From Rhodococcus sp. HNM0563 (GTDB lineage Bacteria > Actinomycetota > Actinomycetes > Mycobacteriales > Mycobacteriaceae), in the NCBI RefSeq assembly GCF_012726195.1, contig NZ_JAASAF010000001.1:186001-250000 (forward strand): 64,000 nt of DNA. Reading direction: 5' to 3'. The notes below the pieces were generated by a model. It searched no databases and was not told the origin of the DNA. It worked only from the letters and a program-made list of their open reading frames with translations. The number at the start of each line of letters is the position of its first letter. Position 1 is the first letter of the stretch. Below are positions 17,160 to 26,522 of this stretch, one piece after another. The translations under genes and the position numbers were made by a program.

Positions 17160-17507
17160 ATGGCCGACGAGCGCGAAGTTTTCGAGATCTCTCGGATCGA
17201 TACTGCAGTCGAGAGTGTCTGCGACGACTCCGACAGTGGCACACCGATTCTGCAATTGATTACAGGATTTGGTGATTCGACGGACGTCGAGGAGCAGTGG
17301 CAGGAACGTGCACTGTGCGCACAGACCGACCCGGAGGCGTTCTTCCCTGAAAAGGGTGGTTCGACGCGGGAAGCGAAGCGCATCTGCCTGGGGTGTGAGG
17401 TTCGTGACGAATGTCTCGAATACGCCCTTGCTCACGACGAACGTTTCGGAATTTGGGGCGGGCTGTCCGAAAGGGAACGGCGGCGCCTCAAGCGCGGCAT
17501 CGTCTGA
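17160..17507 (+). CDS. whmD: WhmD/WhiB2, iron-sulfur transcriptional regulator of septation
   Basis: A 115-residue WhiB-family protein. The four [4Fe-4S] ligands are visible: ALCAQ, then RICLGCEVRDEC, a C-(long spacer)-CXXC-X5-C arrangement. The GIWGG turn and the basic tail RERRRLKRG complete the family pattern. The block LCAQTDPEAFFPEKGG is typical of the WhiB2 subgroup, needed for cell division in mycobacteria. ATG at 17160 follows a GGAGGCGGAGG stretch; the longer open frame upstream covers the promoter. About 45 N-terminal residues before the first cysteine are variable. Confidence 0.95.
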   Translation: MADEREVFEISRIDTAVESVCDDSDSGTPILQLITGFGDSTDVEEQWQERALCAQTDPEAFFPEKGGSTREAKRICLGCEVRDECLEYALAHDERFGIWGGLSERERRRLKRGIV

Positions 17508-17573
17508 CGGTCTGGTCCGGCCCGGTACGGGGAGTACGGGCTTGATTCATCGGTGTCCGGGGACGATCCATGA

Positions 17574-17613
17574 CGAAGGCCGGGTACTCGGGCGACCGAG
17601 TACCCGGCCTTCG
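17574..17613. terminator. Bidirectional terminator between whmD and the convergent gene
   Basis: An 18-bp perfect stem, CGAAGGCCGGGTACTCGG (17574-17591) with its complement at 17596-17613, closes a GCGA loop. It sits between convergent stops and has no long T-run on either side, as is common in high-GC actinobacteria. Confidence 0.85.
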
Positions 17614-17635
17614 CTGTATTCGCCTCCCGCCGGCG

Positions 17636-18133
17636 TCAGTTCTCGTCGCCGAGATCGCCCAGTTCCGGATCGATGACCTCCGGTTCGATGCCGAGATATG
17701 TCGCGACCTGATGGACGAGAACGTCGTGCACGAGGTCGGTGAGATCGTCGGGATCCTCGGCGCGGAGCTCGAGCGGGCGGCGGAACAACACGATCCGTGC
17801 GCGAGTCGCGGCGCCCCTGCGGTCGATCCCTGCGGGGACGAGCCGCGACAGTGGGACCGGCCCGTCGGCGACGACTTCGTCGGGCCAGTTCACCGAGTCG
17901 GGGTCGCGCGCGCGAATCTTGGGGACGTCGTCGACCGCAAGGTCGAGTTTCGTGAGGCGATCGTGCCACTGAGCGTCGATCGGCGCGAACGCGCTGAGGA
18001 CGAGGAGGTCGAACTTCTCGGCTCGGGACTTGCGCGCAGGCAGGTCGTGGGGAAACAGCGGTCCGCGGATTCCGCGACCGCGTCGCGTCACCGTGCGGGA
18101 CGACACGGGAGTGGTACGACGTGCTCGGGCCAT
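17636..18133 (-). CDS. Zincin-like metallopeptidase-family protein (Rv3259-like) with altered motif
   Basis: A 165-residue protein of the small actinobacterial metallopeptidase-like family. The N-terminus is basic (RRTTPVSSRTVTRRGRG) with GIRGPLFPHDLPARKSRAEKF. The C-terminal helix, where this family normally has an HEXXH-like zinc site, reads DLVHDVLVHQVATYLGI, so residues 141-145 are HQVAT. The catalytic glutamate and second histidine are missing, and hydrolytic activity is doubtful. The rest of the protein appears intact. It is convergent with whmD and shares the 18-bp terminator. Family assignment is from recalled motifs and synteny. Confidence 0.78.
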   Translation of the reverse strand: MARARRTTPVSSRTVTRRGRGIRGPLFPHDLPARKSRAEKFDLLVLSAFAPIDAQWHDRLTKLDLAVDDVPKIRARDPDSVNWPDEVVADGPVPLSRLVPAGIDRRGAATRARIVLFRRPLELRAEDPDDLTDLVHDVLVHQVATYLGIEPEVIDPELGDLGDEN

Positions 18134-18237
18134 GCAGTGGAGATTACGACAGGGAGATTGCGGCAGCCGAAATCGGAGGGCTGCTCCCCGGTGTGTCCGA
18201 ATAGTCCCGGGGCCGGTGACACGCTACGCTCCGAGGC

Positions 18238-18633
18238 GTGAGATCACTGCGTCGATGCTGCCGGCCTGGGTGCAAGAACCCTGCTGTTGCGACGCTGACC
18301 TACGTGTATTCGGACTCGACCGCTGTTGTGGGGCCTCTTGCCACGGTCGCGGAGCCGCACTCGTGGGATCTGTGCGAAACGCACGGCTCGAGAATCACCG
18401 CGCCGAAGGGTTGGGAACTCGTCCGGTACGAGGGGGCGTTCGACACCGCCACCCCCGACGAAGACGATCTCACCGCCCTCGCTGAAGCGGTGCGCGAGGC
18501 AGGCATGGGCGAACGCAACCGGCCCGAAACGGACCCGGCAGTGGCCGAGGTCGCGCCGCGTGCGGTGGTTCCTTCGGCTGCGCGTACGGGCCGCCGAGGC
18601 CACCTGCGAGTGTTGCCAGATCCCACGAGCTGA
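18238..18633 (+). CDS. DUF3499 protein
   Basis: A 131-residue actinobacterial protein. The N-terminus carries CCRPGCKNPAVATLTYVYSD and later WDLCETHGSRI, so cysteines in CXXXC and CXXH arrangements could bind zinc. PKGWELVRYEG is the most conserved end of the domain. The C-terminal third is low-complexity and charged. GTG at 18238 is the only reasonable start because the cysteine motif begins a few residues later. It precedes the phosphomannomutase gene by 77 bases. From memory it is Rv3258c in M. tuberculosis; its function is unknown. Confidence 0.85.
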   Translation: MRSLRRCCRPGCKNPAVATLTYVYSDSTAVVGPLATVAEPHSWDLCETHGSRITAPKGWELVRYEGAFDTATPDEDDLTALAEAVREAGMGERNRPETDPAVAEVAPRAVVPSAARTGRRGHLRVLPDPTS

Positions 18634-18710
18634 CCTCGTCGCATTAGGCTGATCGCGGACCTGCGCCACGAGGATGGCGTGGCGCAATTCGACGATCAGG
18701 AGCGGAAACA

Positions 18711-20081
18711 GTGGCGAGATCTGCCGAATCGGTTGCAGCCGTGATCAAGGCGTACGACGTTCGCGGCGTGGTGGGGACGCAGATCGACGAGGATTTCGTC
18801 CGCGAGGTCGGTGCGTCGTTCGCCCGGCTCGTCCGCAGCGACGGCACTACAACCCGCGTGGTGATCGGTCACGACATGCGTGAATCGTCGCCGGTTCTGT
18901 CGAACGCCTTCGCCGAGGGTGTCGTCGCACAGGGGCTCGACGTGGTGCTCATCGGTCTTGCCTCCACCGATCAGCTGTACTTCGCCTCCGGCATCCTCGA
19001 TGCCCCCGGTGCGATGTTCACCGCAAGCCACAACCCGGCCGAGTACAACGGCATCAAACTGTGCCGGTCCGGCGCGAAGCCGGTCGGTCAGGAGACCGGA
19101 CTCGGAACAATCTCCGCCGAGGTGATCGAAGGGGTACCGGCCTATGACGGCGCCCCCGGCACGATCAGCGAACAGGACGTGCTCGAGCAGTACGCGTCGT
19201 TCGTGCGGGGACTGGTCGACCTGTCGCAGATGCGCCCGCTCAAGGTTGCAGTCGACGCGGGGAACGGGATGGGCGGTCACACCGTCCCGGCCACGTTCGG
19301 CGCGCTACCGATCGAGCTGGTCCCGTTGTATTTCGAGCTCGACGGAACGTTCCCCAATCACGAGGCCAATCCGTTGGAGCCTGCGAACCTGGTAGACCTG
19401 CAGCGCCTCGTCGTCGAGTCCGGTGCCGATGTCGGCCTCGCCTTCGACGGCGACGCAGACCGTTGCTTCGTCGTCGACGAGCGTGGTGAACCCGTGACCC
19501 CGTCTGCCGTTACCGCTCTGGTCGCGGCCCGCGAACTCGGCAAGGAACCGGGCGCGACGATCATCCACAATCTGATCACCTCACGTGTCGTCCCCGAACT
19601 GGTCACCGAACTCGGCGGCAAGCCGGTGCGTACTCGGGTCGGCCACTCGTTCATCAAGCAGCAGATGGCCGAGACCGGTGCGGTTTTCGGCGGGGAACAC
19701 TCCGCTCACTACTACTTCCGCGACTTCTGGGGCGCCGACTCCGGCATGCTCGCCGCCCTGCATGTCCTGGCCGCGCTCGGGGGCCAGGACGGTTCGCTGT
19801 CCGACCTCATGGCGTCCTACAACCGGTACGAGGCGTCAGGGGAGATCAACTCCACCGTCAGCGACGCATCGGAACGGACAGAGGCAGTGGTCGCCGCGTT
19901 CGCCGACCGTGCTCGGTCGGTCGACCGGCTCGACGGTGTGACCGTCGACCTTCCTGACAATGCGTGGTTCAACCTGCGTGCGTCCAACACCGAACCGTTG
20001 CTGCGGTTGAATGTGGAGGCGCCCACCCGCGCAGAGGTCGACGCGCTGGTCGAGGAAATCCTGGCCGTCGTGCGTGCGTGA
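18711..20081 (+). CDS. manB: Phosphomannomutase / phosphoglucomutase
   Basis: Interconverts hexose-6-phosphate and hexose-1-phosphate, feeding GDP-mannose synthesis. The alpha-D-phosphohexomutase motifs are all present: GHDMRESSP, the phosphoserine loop FTASHNPAEYNG, the magnesium loop AFDGDADRCFVVDE, the sugar-specificity loop GGEHSAHYYF, and the C-terminal phosphate-binding RASNTEPLLRLNVE. Length is 456 residues with start GTG at 18711 (VARSAESVAAVIKAYDVRGV). It heads the unit continuing through the TobH-like gene to manA. Together with manC upstream the window encodes the complete route from fructose-6-phosphate to GDP-mannose. Confidence 0.95.
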   Translation: MARSAESVAAVIKAYDVRGVVGTQIDEDFVREVGASFARLVRSDGTTTRVVIGHDMRESSPVLSNAFAEGVVAQGLDVVLIGLASTDQLYFASGILDAPGAMFTASHNPAEYNGIKLCRSGAKPVGQETGLGTISAEVIEGVPAYDGAPGTISEQDVLEQYASFVRGLVDLSQMRPLKVAVDAGNGMGGHTVPATFGALPIELVPLYFELDGTFPNHEANPLEPANLVDLQRLVVESGADVGLAFDGDADRCFVVDERGEPVTPSAVTALVAARELGKEPGATIIHNLITSRVVPELVTELGGKPVRTRVGHSFIKQQMAETGAVFGGEHSAHYYFRDFWGADSGMLAALHVLAALGGQDGSLSDLMASYNRYEASGEINSTVSDASERTEAVVAAFADRARSVDRLDGVTVDLPDNAWFNLRASNTEPLLRLNVEAPTRAEVDALVEEILAVVRA

Positions 20082-20175
20082 CGGAAGTATTCGTGGCAGC
20101 GATAATCGAGGTACCCGGTGCGCATGCCGTATCGTGGCCGACTCGATTCTGTGAGGAGAGAAAGGGGGCACGGTC

Positions 20176-21258
20176 GTGACGGCTCCCTCGCCGCTGTTCG
20201 ACTTCGATGACGCGAGTGCACTCATCGAGGCCGATGTCGATGGAATCCTGCGTAGCGCCGCACTCGGGGGTGCGCAGATTCGCGCGAGCGTGGCTGCTGC
20301 CGAGGAGGGCGTGCGCGACCGTCTTCATGGTGTCCATCCACGCAGCGTCGTCCTCGTCGGTGGGGACGTCCGCGCCGGTCGCGCTGCAGAACTTGTGGTC
20401 GCGCTCTTCTCGGATCGCTGTGCAGTGCCACTCGTTGCCGCTCCTGCCACACCACCGTGGGTGGGTCCACTCGATATCGTCGTCGTCGCAGGGGACGACG
20501 CGGGTGATCCAGCGCTCGCCGCGTCCATCGACGGTGCGCTCAGGCGAAGTGCGGAGGTCGTGGTGGACGCCCCCGACGAAGGGCCCGTCCGATCGGTGGC
20601 TGCGGGTCGCGCGCTGGTGCTCGCGCCGCGCGTACATGTGCCGACCGCCTATGCATTCACGCGGCACCTCGCTGTGTTCTGCGCGGTGCTGGACTCGCTG
20701 GAAGCCTCCCGTCTCGGCAGCGCACTCCCCGATCTCGGGAGGATCGCCGATTCGGTCGACGCAGAGTCTGCGCGTGACCACCCGTCGAACGAGGTCTTCG
20801 AGAACCCGGCGAAGTCGCTGGCGACGCGGATGTTGTCGCGCCGCGTGGTGATTGCGGGTGATTCGCAGACCACCGCGGTACTGGCGCGACACGCCACGGA
20901 TTCGTTGTTGATGGTTGCCGGTGTGATCGCCACCCCGGCGGCGCTACCGGACGCGCTCGTGGCACGAAATCGTCTGCTCGACTCGTCCGCCGGTCCCGAC
21001 GCGTACGACCCGTTCTTCCACGATGAAGAACTGGACGGGCCCGCACCGGCCGCACCGGTACGGGTGTTCGTGCTCAGCACGGACGAGGACCGACCGGCCG
21101 CGCGACGCCGAGCCGCGGCACTACCGGATATGGAATTGGTGTCTGTTGTGGGGGAGTTCGAAGCCCGTGAGGTCCCATCTGCGCTCGAGCAGGTGGCCGT
21201 ACTGACCGCGAGACTGGAATTGGCTGTGGCCTACCTGCGACTGGCCGGTGGTCGGTAG
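20176..21258 (+). CDS. TobH-like / SIS-domain-like protein between phosphomannomutase and ManA
   Basis: A 360-residue protein. From memory the gene is always found between these two mannose genes in Corynebacteriales (Rv3256c) and is often labelled TobH. The N-terminal half has Rossmann-like segments (SVVLVGGDVRAGRAAELVVAL, GPLDIVVVAGDD) and the C-terminal half a second one (RVVIAGDSQTTAVLARHATD), in the manner of two SIS sugar-isomerase domains. The stop shares one base with the GTG of manA. It may assist or regulate sugar-phosphate isomerisation; no activity is proven by the sequence. Confidence 0.82.
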   Translation: MTAPSPLFDFDDASALIEADVDGILRSAALGGAQIRASVAAAEEGVRDRLHGVHPRSVVLVGGDVRAGRAAELVVALFSDRCAVPLVAAPATPPWVGPLDIVVVAGDDAGDPALAASIDGALRRSAEVVVDAPDEGPVRSVAAGRALVLAPRVHVPTAYAFTRHLAVFCAVLDSLEASRLGSALPDLGRIADSVDAESARDHPSNEVFENPAKSLATRMLSRRVVIAGDSQTTAVLARHATDSLLMVAGVIATPAALPDALVARNRLLDSSAGPDAYDPFFHDEELDGPAPAAPVRVFVLSTDEDRPAARRRAAALPDMELVSVVGEFEAREVPSALEQVAVLTARLELAVAYLRLAGGR

Positions 21259-22496
21259 TGCACCGTCTCGAAGGTGCGGTGCGCTCCTACGCGTGGGGTT
21301 CGCGCACTGCCATTGCCACGTTGTGCGGCAGGACCGTGCCGTCCGATCATCCCGAGGCGGAACTGTGGTTCGGCGCGCACCCGGCGGATCCGGCCCGGGT
21401 GGTCGACAACGGTCAGGCGCCGGTGTCATTGCTCGAACTGCTCGATGACGACCCTCCCGCGCAGCTCGGTGACGACAGCGTCGAACGGTTCGGGCCGAGG
21501 TTGCCGTTCTTGTTGAAACTGCTCGCAGCAGAGGAACCGTTGTCCTTGCAGGCGCATCCCAGTGCTGTGCAGGCCGCCGAGGGCTATGCGCGCGAGGAAG
21601 CGCTCGGTGTGCCACTCGATTCGTCGGTGCGCAATTACCGCGACCCGAACCACAAGCCCGAACTGGTTGTGGCGTTGACGCGTTTCGAGGCGCTCGCGGG
21701 GTTCCGCGATGCGGCTCGCACCGTCGAGTTGCTCGAGGCGCTGCGCGTGCCCGAACTCGATCCCTATGTGGGCCTGCTTGCGGGACAGCCGGACTCCGAC
21801 GGCCTCCGTGCTTTGTTCACCACCTGGATCACGTTGCCCGCGCAGGCGCTGTCAGCGCTCGTTCCGCGCGTCCTGGATGGATGCGTGACATATCTCGCGA
21901 CCGGAGGTGATGATCCCCGCGAGTTCGTCGCAGAGGTGCGGACCGCGTTGCAGCTCGCCGAGATCTATCCCGGTGATGCGGGTGTCCTCGCATCGTTGTT
22001 GCTGAACCGGATCACTCTGGAACCGGGGCAGGGACTGTATCTCGATGCAGGGAACTTGCACGCTTATCTGCACGGGATGGGAATCGAGATCATGGCGAAC
22101 TCGGACAATGTCCTGCGCGGTGGCTTGACTCCCAAGCATGTGGATGTACCGGAACTGTTGAGAGTGCTCGATTTCGGTTCACCGGAGGTCCCTGTCCTCG
22201 AGGCCGACCCGGTGGGCACGCATGAATGGCGGTATCGCACGCCGGCGCCGGAGTTCGCTCTGTCACGCCTCGAACTCGAGGCGGGTGAGACGGTGTCGCT
22301 GGCGCCGTGCGGACCGCAGATCCTGCTGTGCACGTCAGGGTCGACGACGGTCGAGTGCGGCGGAGAGAGCATCGAATTGGGGCAGGGCCGCTCGGTGTGG
22401 CTTCCCGCGTCCGATCCGAAGCTGGATGTCATTGCCGGCGATGTCGATGTGCAGGTGTTCCGTGCCCGTCTCGGGTGGGACCGCGCGGATAGGTGA
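21258..22496 (+). CDS. manA: ManA, mannose-6-phosphate isomerase, class I
   Basis: A zinc enzyme converting fructose-6-phosphate to mannose-6-phosphate, the entry to GDP-mannose and all mannosylated envelope lipids. The type I motifs are visible: EELWFGAHP-like (AELWFGAHPADPA), LSLQAHPS with zinc ligands, and YRDPNHKPELVVALT with the catalytic segment. GLYLDAGNLHAYLHGMGIE supplies the last ligand region. It has 412 residues; start GTG overlaps the preceding TAG by one base. A strong terminator follows 39 bases after the stop. Confidence 0.96.
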   Translation: MHRLEGAVRSYAWGSRTAIATLCGRTVPSDHPEAELWFGAHPADPARVVDNGQAPVSLLELLDDDPPAQLGDDSVERFGPRLPFLLKLLAAEEPLSLQAHPSAVQAAEGYAREEALGVPLDSSVRNYRDPNHKPELVVALTRFEALAGFRDAARTVELLEALRVPELDPYVGLLAGQPDSDGLRALFTTWITLPAQALSALVPRVLDGCVTYLATGGDDPREFVAEVRTALQLAEIYPGDAGVLASLLLNRITLEPGQGLYLDAGNLHAYLHGMGIEIMANSDNVLRGGLTPKHVDVPELLRVLDFGSPEVPVLEADPVGTHEWRYRTPAPEFALSRLELEAGETVSLAPCGPQILLCTSGSTTVECGGESIELGQGRSVWLPASDPKLDVIAGDVDVQVFRARLGWDRADR

Positions 22497-22534
22497 TCTC
22501 GCGAGAGCACCGGCTCGGACGAATCGGATCTGTC

Positions 22535-22568
22535 GAATGAGGGCGCTCCTGCGGGAGCGCCCTCATTC
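22535..22568 (+). terminator. Terminator of the manB-manA unit
   Basis: A perfect 15-bp stem, GAATGAGGGCGCTCC (22535-22549) with its complement at 22554-22568, closes a TGCG loop. It separates manA from alkB. Confidence 0.88.
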
Positions 22569-22676
22569 GTGCCTATGACGGGTTACAAACTCCTCAATTT
22601 GTCTAGACTACGTACGTCAACGCGGGTAATGTCAACAAGTGAGTGATATAGGTCATTGATCTCCGGCTGAAGGGGA

Positions 22677-23948
22677 ATGGGCATGGCCACGCGCACAGAA
22701 GGGGTCCCGAACCCCTCCGCATCGCAATGGCGAGACCGCAAGCGATACCTCTGGCTGCTCGGTCTCGTCCCGCCGACAGCGGTCTTCATGGCCACTGCGT
22801 TGGTCTGGGGCGGTAACCGGCTGGGGCTCGACTCGGTCACACCGGTTCTCTGGTGGATCGGGCCGATCCTCGTGTTCGTGCTCGTCCCCGCCCTCGATCT
22901 TGTCGTCGGTCCCGATGGTGAGAACCCGCCCGACGAAATCGTCGAGGCGCTCGAGAACGACCGGTTCTACCGGTACTGCACCTACCTCTACCTGCCGTTC
23001 CAGTTCGCGACGCTGGTCTGGGCGTGCTACCTGTGGTCGTCCGAGGACCTGTCGTGGCTCGGTATCGACGGTGGCCTCGGCGTCGTCTCGAAGATCGGAC
23101 TCGCGATCTCGGTGGGTGTAGTCGCCGGCATCGGCATCAACACCGCGCACGAGCTCGGGCACAAGACCGTCCGCCTGGAACGACGGCTGTCGCGGATCGC
23201 GCTCGCGCAGTCCTTCTACGGTCACTTCTACGTCGAGCACAACCGCGGCCACCACGTCCGGGTGTCGACACCTGAAGACCCGGCCTCGGCTCGGTTCGGA
23301 GAGAGCTTCTGGGAGTTCCTGCCGCGCAGTGTGGTCGGGAGCCTGCGTTCGTCCTGGCGGCTCGAACGTGACCGGCTGGAGCGTCTCGGTCGCCCCGTGT
23401 GGTCGCTGCGCAACGAGGTGCTGAGTGCATGGCTGATCTCGGTGGTCCTGTTCGCCGCGCTCATCGCAGCGTTCGGGATCGGGATCGCACCGTATCTCGC
23501 GATTCAGGCCGTATTCGGTTTCAGCCTGCTGGAAGTCGTGAACTACCTCGAACACTACGGATTGTTGCGTCAGCGGACGCCAAGCGGCCGGTACGAGCGG
23601 TGTACCCCTGCGCACAGCTGGAACAGCGACCACCTCGTGACGAATGTCTTCCTCTATCACCTGCAGCGACACAGCGATCACCACGCGAATCCGACACGGC
23701 GTTACCAGACGCTGCGCAGCATGGAGGTCTCCCCTCAGCTGCCTGCGGGCTACGCGACGATGCTCACGCTCGCCTATTTCCCGCCGCTGTGGCGCAAGGT
23801 GATGGACCACAGAGTTCTCGAGCACTACTCCGGCGATATCTCCCGGATCAATGTGCACCCCAGGCGCCGGGAAAAGATCCTCGCCCGTCACCGCGCTACA
23901 TCGAATGCGGATCAGGGCCGCACGCCAGACTTCGGGGAGGAATCATGA
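22677..23948 (+). CDS. alkB: AlkB, alkane 1-monooxygenase (integral-membrane diiron)
   Basis: Hydroxylates the terminal carbon of n-alkanes in the membrane, taking electrons from rubredoxin. The histidine boxes typical of AlkB are visible: [18 protein letters not shown] and [10 protein letters not shown], plus the signature [11 protein letters not shown]. About six hydrophobic helices surround them, beginning [19 protein letters not shown]. Length is 423 residues. ATG at 22677 follows GAAGGGGA; a second ATG six bases on is possible. The stop overlaps the rubredoxin ATG. The 180-base leader has two GTCAAC direct repeats, but no operator I can assign. Confidence 0.97.
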   Translation: MGMATRTEGVPNPSASQWRDRKRYLWLLGLVPPTAVFMATALVWGGNRLGLDSVTPVLWWIGPILVFVLVPALDLVVGPDGENPPDEIVEALENDRFYRYCTYLYLPFQFATLVWACYLWSSEDLSWLGIDGGLGVVSKIGLAISVGVVAGIGINTAHELGHKTVRLERRLSRIALAQSFYGHFYVEHNRGHHVRVSTPEDPASARFGESFWEFLPRSVVGSLRSSWRLERDRLERLGRPVWSLRNEVLSAWLISVVLFAALIAAFGIGIAPYLAIQAVFGFSLLEVVNYLEHYGLLRQRTPSGRYERCTPAHSWNSDHLVTNVFLYHLQRHSDHHANPTRRYQTLRSMEVSPQLPAGYATMLTLAYFPPLWRKVMDHRVLEHYSGDISRINVHPRRREKILARHRATSNADQGRTPDFGEES

Positions 23949-24130
23949 CCGACGAGTACCGACTGTTCCGCTGCCTCGTCTGCGGATTCGAATACGACGA
24001 AGCGCAGGGCTGGCCCGAGGAGGGTATCGATCCGGGCACCCGGTGGGGCGACATCCCTGACGATTGGTCGTGCCCGGACTGCGGCGCGGCGAAGGCCGAT
24101 TTCGAGATGATCGAGATCGTCCGGCGATGA
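23945..24130 (+). CDS. rubA: Rubredoxin (electron donor to AlkB)
   Basis: A 61-residue one-iron electron carrier. The two iron knuckles are CLVCGF and CPDCGA, separated by [20 protein letters not shown] and DIPDDWS. The second knuckle is followed directly by AKADFEMI, without the extra residue that, from memory, marks AlkG1-type rubredoxins unable to serve AlkB; it therefore looks AlkG2-like. The start overlaps the alkB stop (ATGA). Many rhodococci carry two rubredoxins and a reductase here. Only one is present and no reductase, so reduction must come from elsewhere in the genome. Confidence 0.96.
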   Translation: MTDEYRLFRCLVCGFEYDEAQGWPEEGIDPGTRWGDIPDDWSCPDCGAAKADFEMIEIVRR

Positions 24131-24176
24131 GCTGTGCGCTTTGACGCACCCGCACGGTCGTGAAATTGTCACGGTC

Positions 24177-24794
24177 ATGGCACCGGTGCGCGGACAGTCC
24201 CCTCGTCACTTCCACGAGGCAAGCCGGGTCCTCCTGCGCACGACGATCCTCGACGCCATGCGCGGGCTGCTTCTCGAACGGGACTGGTCTTCGGTCACCA
24301 TGAGCGAGATTGCCCGCGCAGCCGGGATCAGCCGGCAGACGCTCTACAAGGAATTCTCGTCCCGGAACGGGCTCGCCCAGGGTTACGCGCTGCGCCTCGT
24401 GGACGAATTCGCTGATGCGGTGGGGGATTCGGTGTATGCACACGTCGGTGACGTGCGCGCAGCCCTCGTCGACGGCTTCGCGTCGTACTTCGTCGCTTCT
24501 GCGGCAGACCCGCTCGTGCGGTCATTGCTCGACGGCGAGGCCAAACCCGACCTGCTGCGCTTGATCACGACCGACGCCGCGCCGATTCTCGAGCGGGGCG
24601 CAGGCAGACTCGCCGACACTTTCGCGAACAGCTGGATCGCGGCACCCGCCGAGGACGCCGTGATGCTGGCCCGCGTCGTCGTGCGCGTGGCGCTGAGTTT
24701 CATTTCGATGCCCCCGACGTCGGGGTCGGATGTCGCGGCCGAGCTCGCCGACATCCTTGTGCCCTTCGTCGAGAAGGTTGCCGTGACGGACTGA
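24177..24794 (+). CDS. TetR-family regulator of the alkane cassette (AlkU/AlkX-like)
   Basis: A 205-residue TetR-type regulator. The N-terminal helix-turn-helix reads VTMSEIARAAGISRQTLYKEF, then NGLAQGYALRLVDEFADAV leads into the ligand-binding helices. ATG at 24177 gives MAPVRGQSPRHFHEASRVLL, matching what I recall of the M. tuberculosis neighbour (Rv3249c); TTG at 24141 is a longer option. It lies 46 bases behind the rubredoxin gene in the same direction, so alkB, rubA and this regulator probably form one unit under its own negative control. Inducer is likely an alkane or fatty acid; that is inference. Confidence 0.88.
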   Translation: MAPVRGQSPRHFHEASRVLLRTTILDAMRGLLLERDWSSVTMSEIARAAGISRQTLYKEFSSRNGLAQGYALRLVDEFADAVGDSVYAHVGDVRAALVDGFASYFVASAADPLVRSLLDGEAKPDLLRLITTDAAPILERGAGRLADTFANSWIAAPAEDAVMLARVVVRVALSFISMPPTSGSDVAAELADILVPFVEKVAVTD

Positions 24795-25014
24795 GCACTG
24801 CGGTCGGGACGGCTCGTCGATGCTGTGGCCGGACCGGAACGACGGGACGTGACCGGCCTCCGATGTGGCCATGCAATCCTCTCCTCCGGTGTGTCGGGGT
24901 GTTCTGCGGTTCGTTGGGACACGGGAAGGTGCTATCGAGTACCTGACGTCCCGTCCGCTGTTGTTAGCCTGGTGGGCATCCACCGATTTGCCGATAGGAA
25001 GAGGCATCCGCACA

Positions 25015-26484
25015 GTGTCTGACACCACGCTTGTCGCAGACCAGATCAACGGGCTCGATTTCAAGGTCGCCGATCTCTCGCTTGCCGAGTTCGGCCGCAA
25101 AGAGATCCGCCTGGCCGAGCACGAGATGCCGGGATTGATGGCGCTGCGCCGTGAATACGCCGAGGTCCTGCCGCTGAAGGGCGCGCGTATCTCCGGTTCG
25201 CTGCACATGACGGTGCAGACCGCGGTCCTGATCGAGACACTCGTCGCTCTCGGTGCCGACGTCCGGTGGGCATCGTGCAACATCTTCTCCACGCAGGACC
25301 ATGCTGCGGCAGCCGTGGTGGTGGGCCCGCACGGCACCACCGACGAGCCCAAGGGTGTGCCGGTGTTCGCGTGGAAGGGTGAGACGCTCGAAGAGTACTG
25401 GTGGGCGGCCGAGCAGATGCTCACGTGGCCCGGCGACCCGGCCAACATGATTCTCGACGACGGTGGCGACGCCACGATGCTCGTCCTCAAGGGTGCCCAG
25501 TTCGAGAAGGCCGGTGTCGTGCCGCCGACGGACGAGGAGCAGGACTCCACCGAGTACCAGGTGTTCCTGCAGTTGCTGCGCGAGTCGCTCGCCGCGGACT
25601 CGAAGAAGTGGTCCACCGTCGCCGAGTCCGTGCAGGGCGTCACCGAAGAGACGACGACGGGTGTGCTGCGGCTCTACCAGCTGTCGGCTGCCGGTGAGCT
25701 GGCGTTCCCGGCGATCAACGTCAACGATTCGGTCACCAAGAGCAAGTTCGACAACAAGTACGGGACCCGCCACTCCCTGCTCGACGGTATCAACCGCGGC
25801 ACCGACGTCCTGATCGGCGGCAAGGCCGCACTGGTCTGTGGCTACGGCGACGTCGGCAAGGGCTGCGCCGAAGCGTTGCGTGGCCAGGGTGCACGTGTGT
25901 CCGTCACCGAGGTCGACCCCATCAACGCGCTGCAGGCGATGATGGACGGCTTCGACGTTGTCACCGTCGAGGATTTCATCGGCCGGGCCGACATCGTGAT
26001 CACCTCGACAGGCAACAAGGACATCATCACCTTCGAGCACATGAAGGCGATGAAGCACCAGGCGATCCTGGGCAACATCGGTCACTTCGACAACGAGATC
26101 GACATGGCAGGGCTCGAACGTGCCGCCGATGTCACGCGGGTCAACATCAAGCCGCAGGTCGACGAGTTCCGTTTCGCGGACGGCCACACGATCATCGTGC
26201 TGTCCGAGGGACGTCTGCTGAACCTCGGCAACGCCACGGGTCACCCGTCGTTCGTCATGTCCAACTCGTTCGCGAACCAGGTGATCGCGCAGATCGAACT
26301 GTGGACGAAGCCGGACGAGTACGACAACGAGGTCTACCGCCTGCCCAAGCATCTCGACGAGAAGGTAGCGCGGATCCACGTCGAGGCGCTCGGTGGCACG
26401 CTCACCAGGCTCACCAAGGAGCAGGCCGAGTACATCGGCGTCGATGTCGAGGGCCCGTACAAGCCCGAGCACTACCGCTACTGA
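25015..26484 (+). CDS. ahcY: S-adenosyl-L-homocysteine hydrolase
   Basis: Splits S-adenosylhomocysteine into adenosine and homocysteine, relieving product inhibition of methyltransferases. The NAD-binding motif is [19 protein letters not shown]. The substrate-site segments [30 protein letters not shown] and [11 protein letters not shown] are intact, and the C-terminal [20 protein letters not shown] with terminal HYRY is present. Length is 489 residues, the long form with an actinobacterial insert. GTG at 25015 starts [20 protein letters not shown]. The 220-base leader was read for a SAH or SAM riboswitch and none was recognised. Confidence 0.97.
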   Translation: MSDTTLVADQINGLDFKVADLSLAEFGRKEIRLAEHEMPGLMALRREYAEVLPLKGARISGSLHMTVQTAVLIETLVALGADVRWASCNIFSTQDHAAAAVVVGPHGTTDEPKGVPVFAWKGETLEEYWWAAEQMLTWPGDPANMILDDGGDATMLVLKGAQFEKAGVVPPTDEEQDSTEYQVFLQLLRESLAADSKKWSTVAESVQGVTEETTTGVLRLYQLSAAGELAFPAINVNDSVTKSKFDNKYGTRHSLLDGINRGTDVLIGGKAALVCGYGDVGKGCAEALRGQGARVSVTEVDPINALQAMMDGFDVVTVEDFIGRADIVITSTGNKDIITFEHMKAMKHQAILGNIGHFDNEIDMAGLERAADVTRVNIKPQVDEFRFADGHTIIVLSEGRLLNLGNATGHPSFVMSNSFANQVIAQIELWTKPDEYDNEVYRLPKHLDEKVARIHVEALGGTLTRLTKEQAEYIGVDVEGPYKPEHYRY

Positions 26485-26522
26485 TACGGCTACGGTCCGG
26501 AGCTACGAGAAACTCGAACCGC

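Noticed and set aside
22569-22676. GTCAAC direct repeats (22617 and 22631) and TACGTA palindrome as an alkB operator
   Set aside because: The repeats are short, not arranged as a dimer site, and no -35/-10 pair with suitable spacing was found.
24795-25014. Possible SAH or SAM riboswitch before ahcY
   Set aside because: No conserved core or paired architecture could be recognised by eye; a covariance-model search would be decisive.
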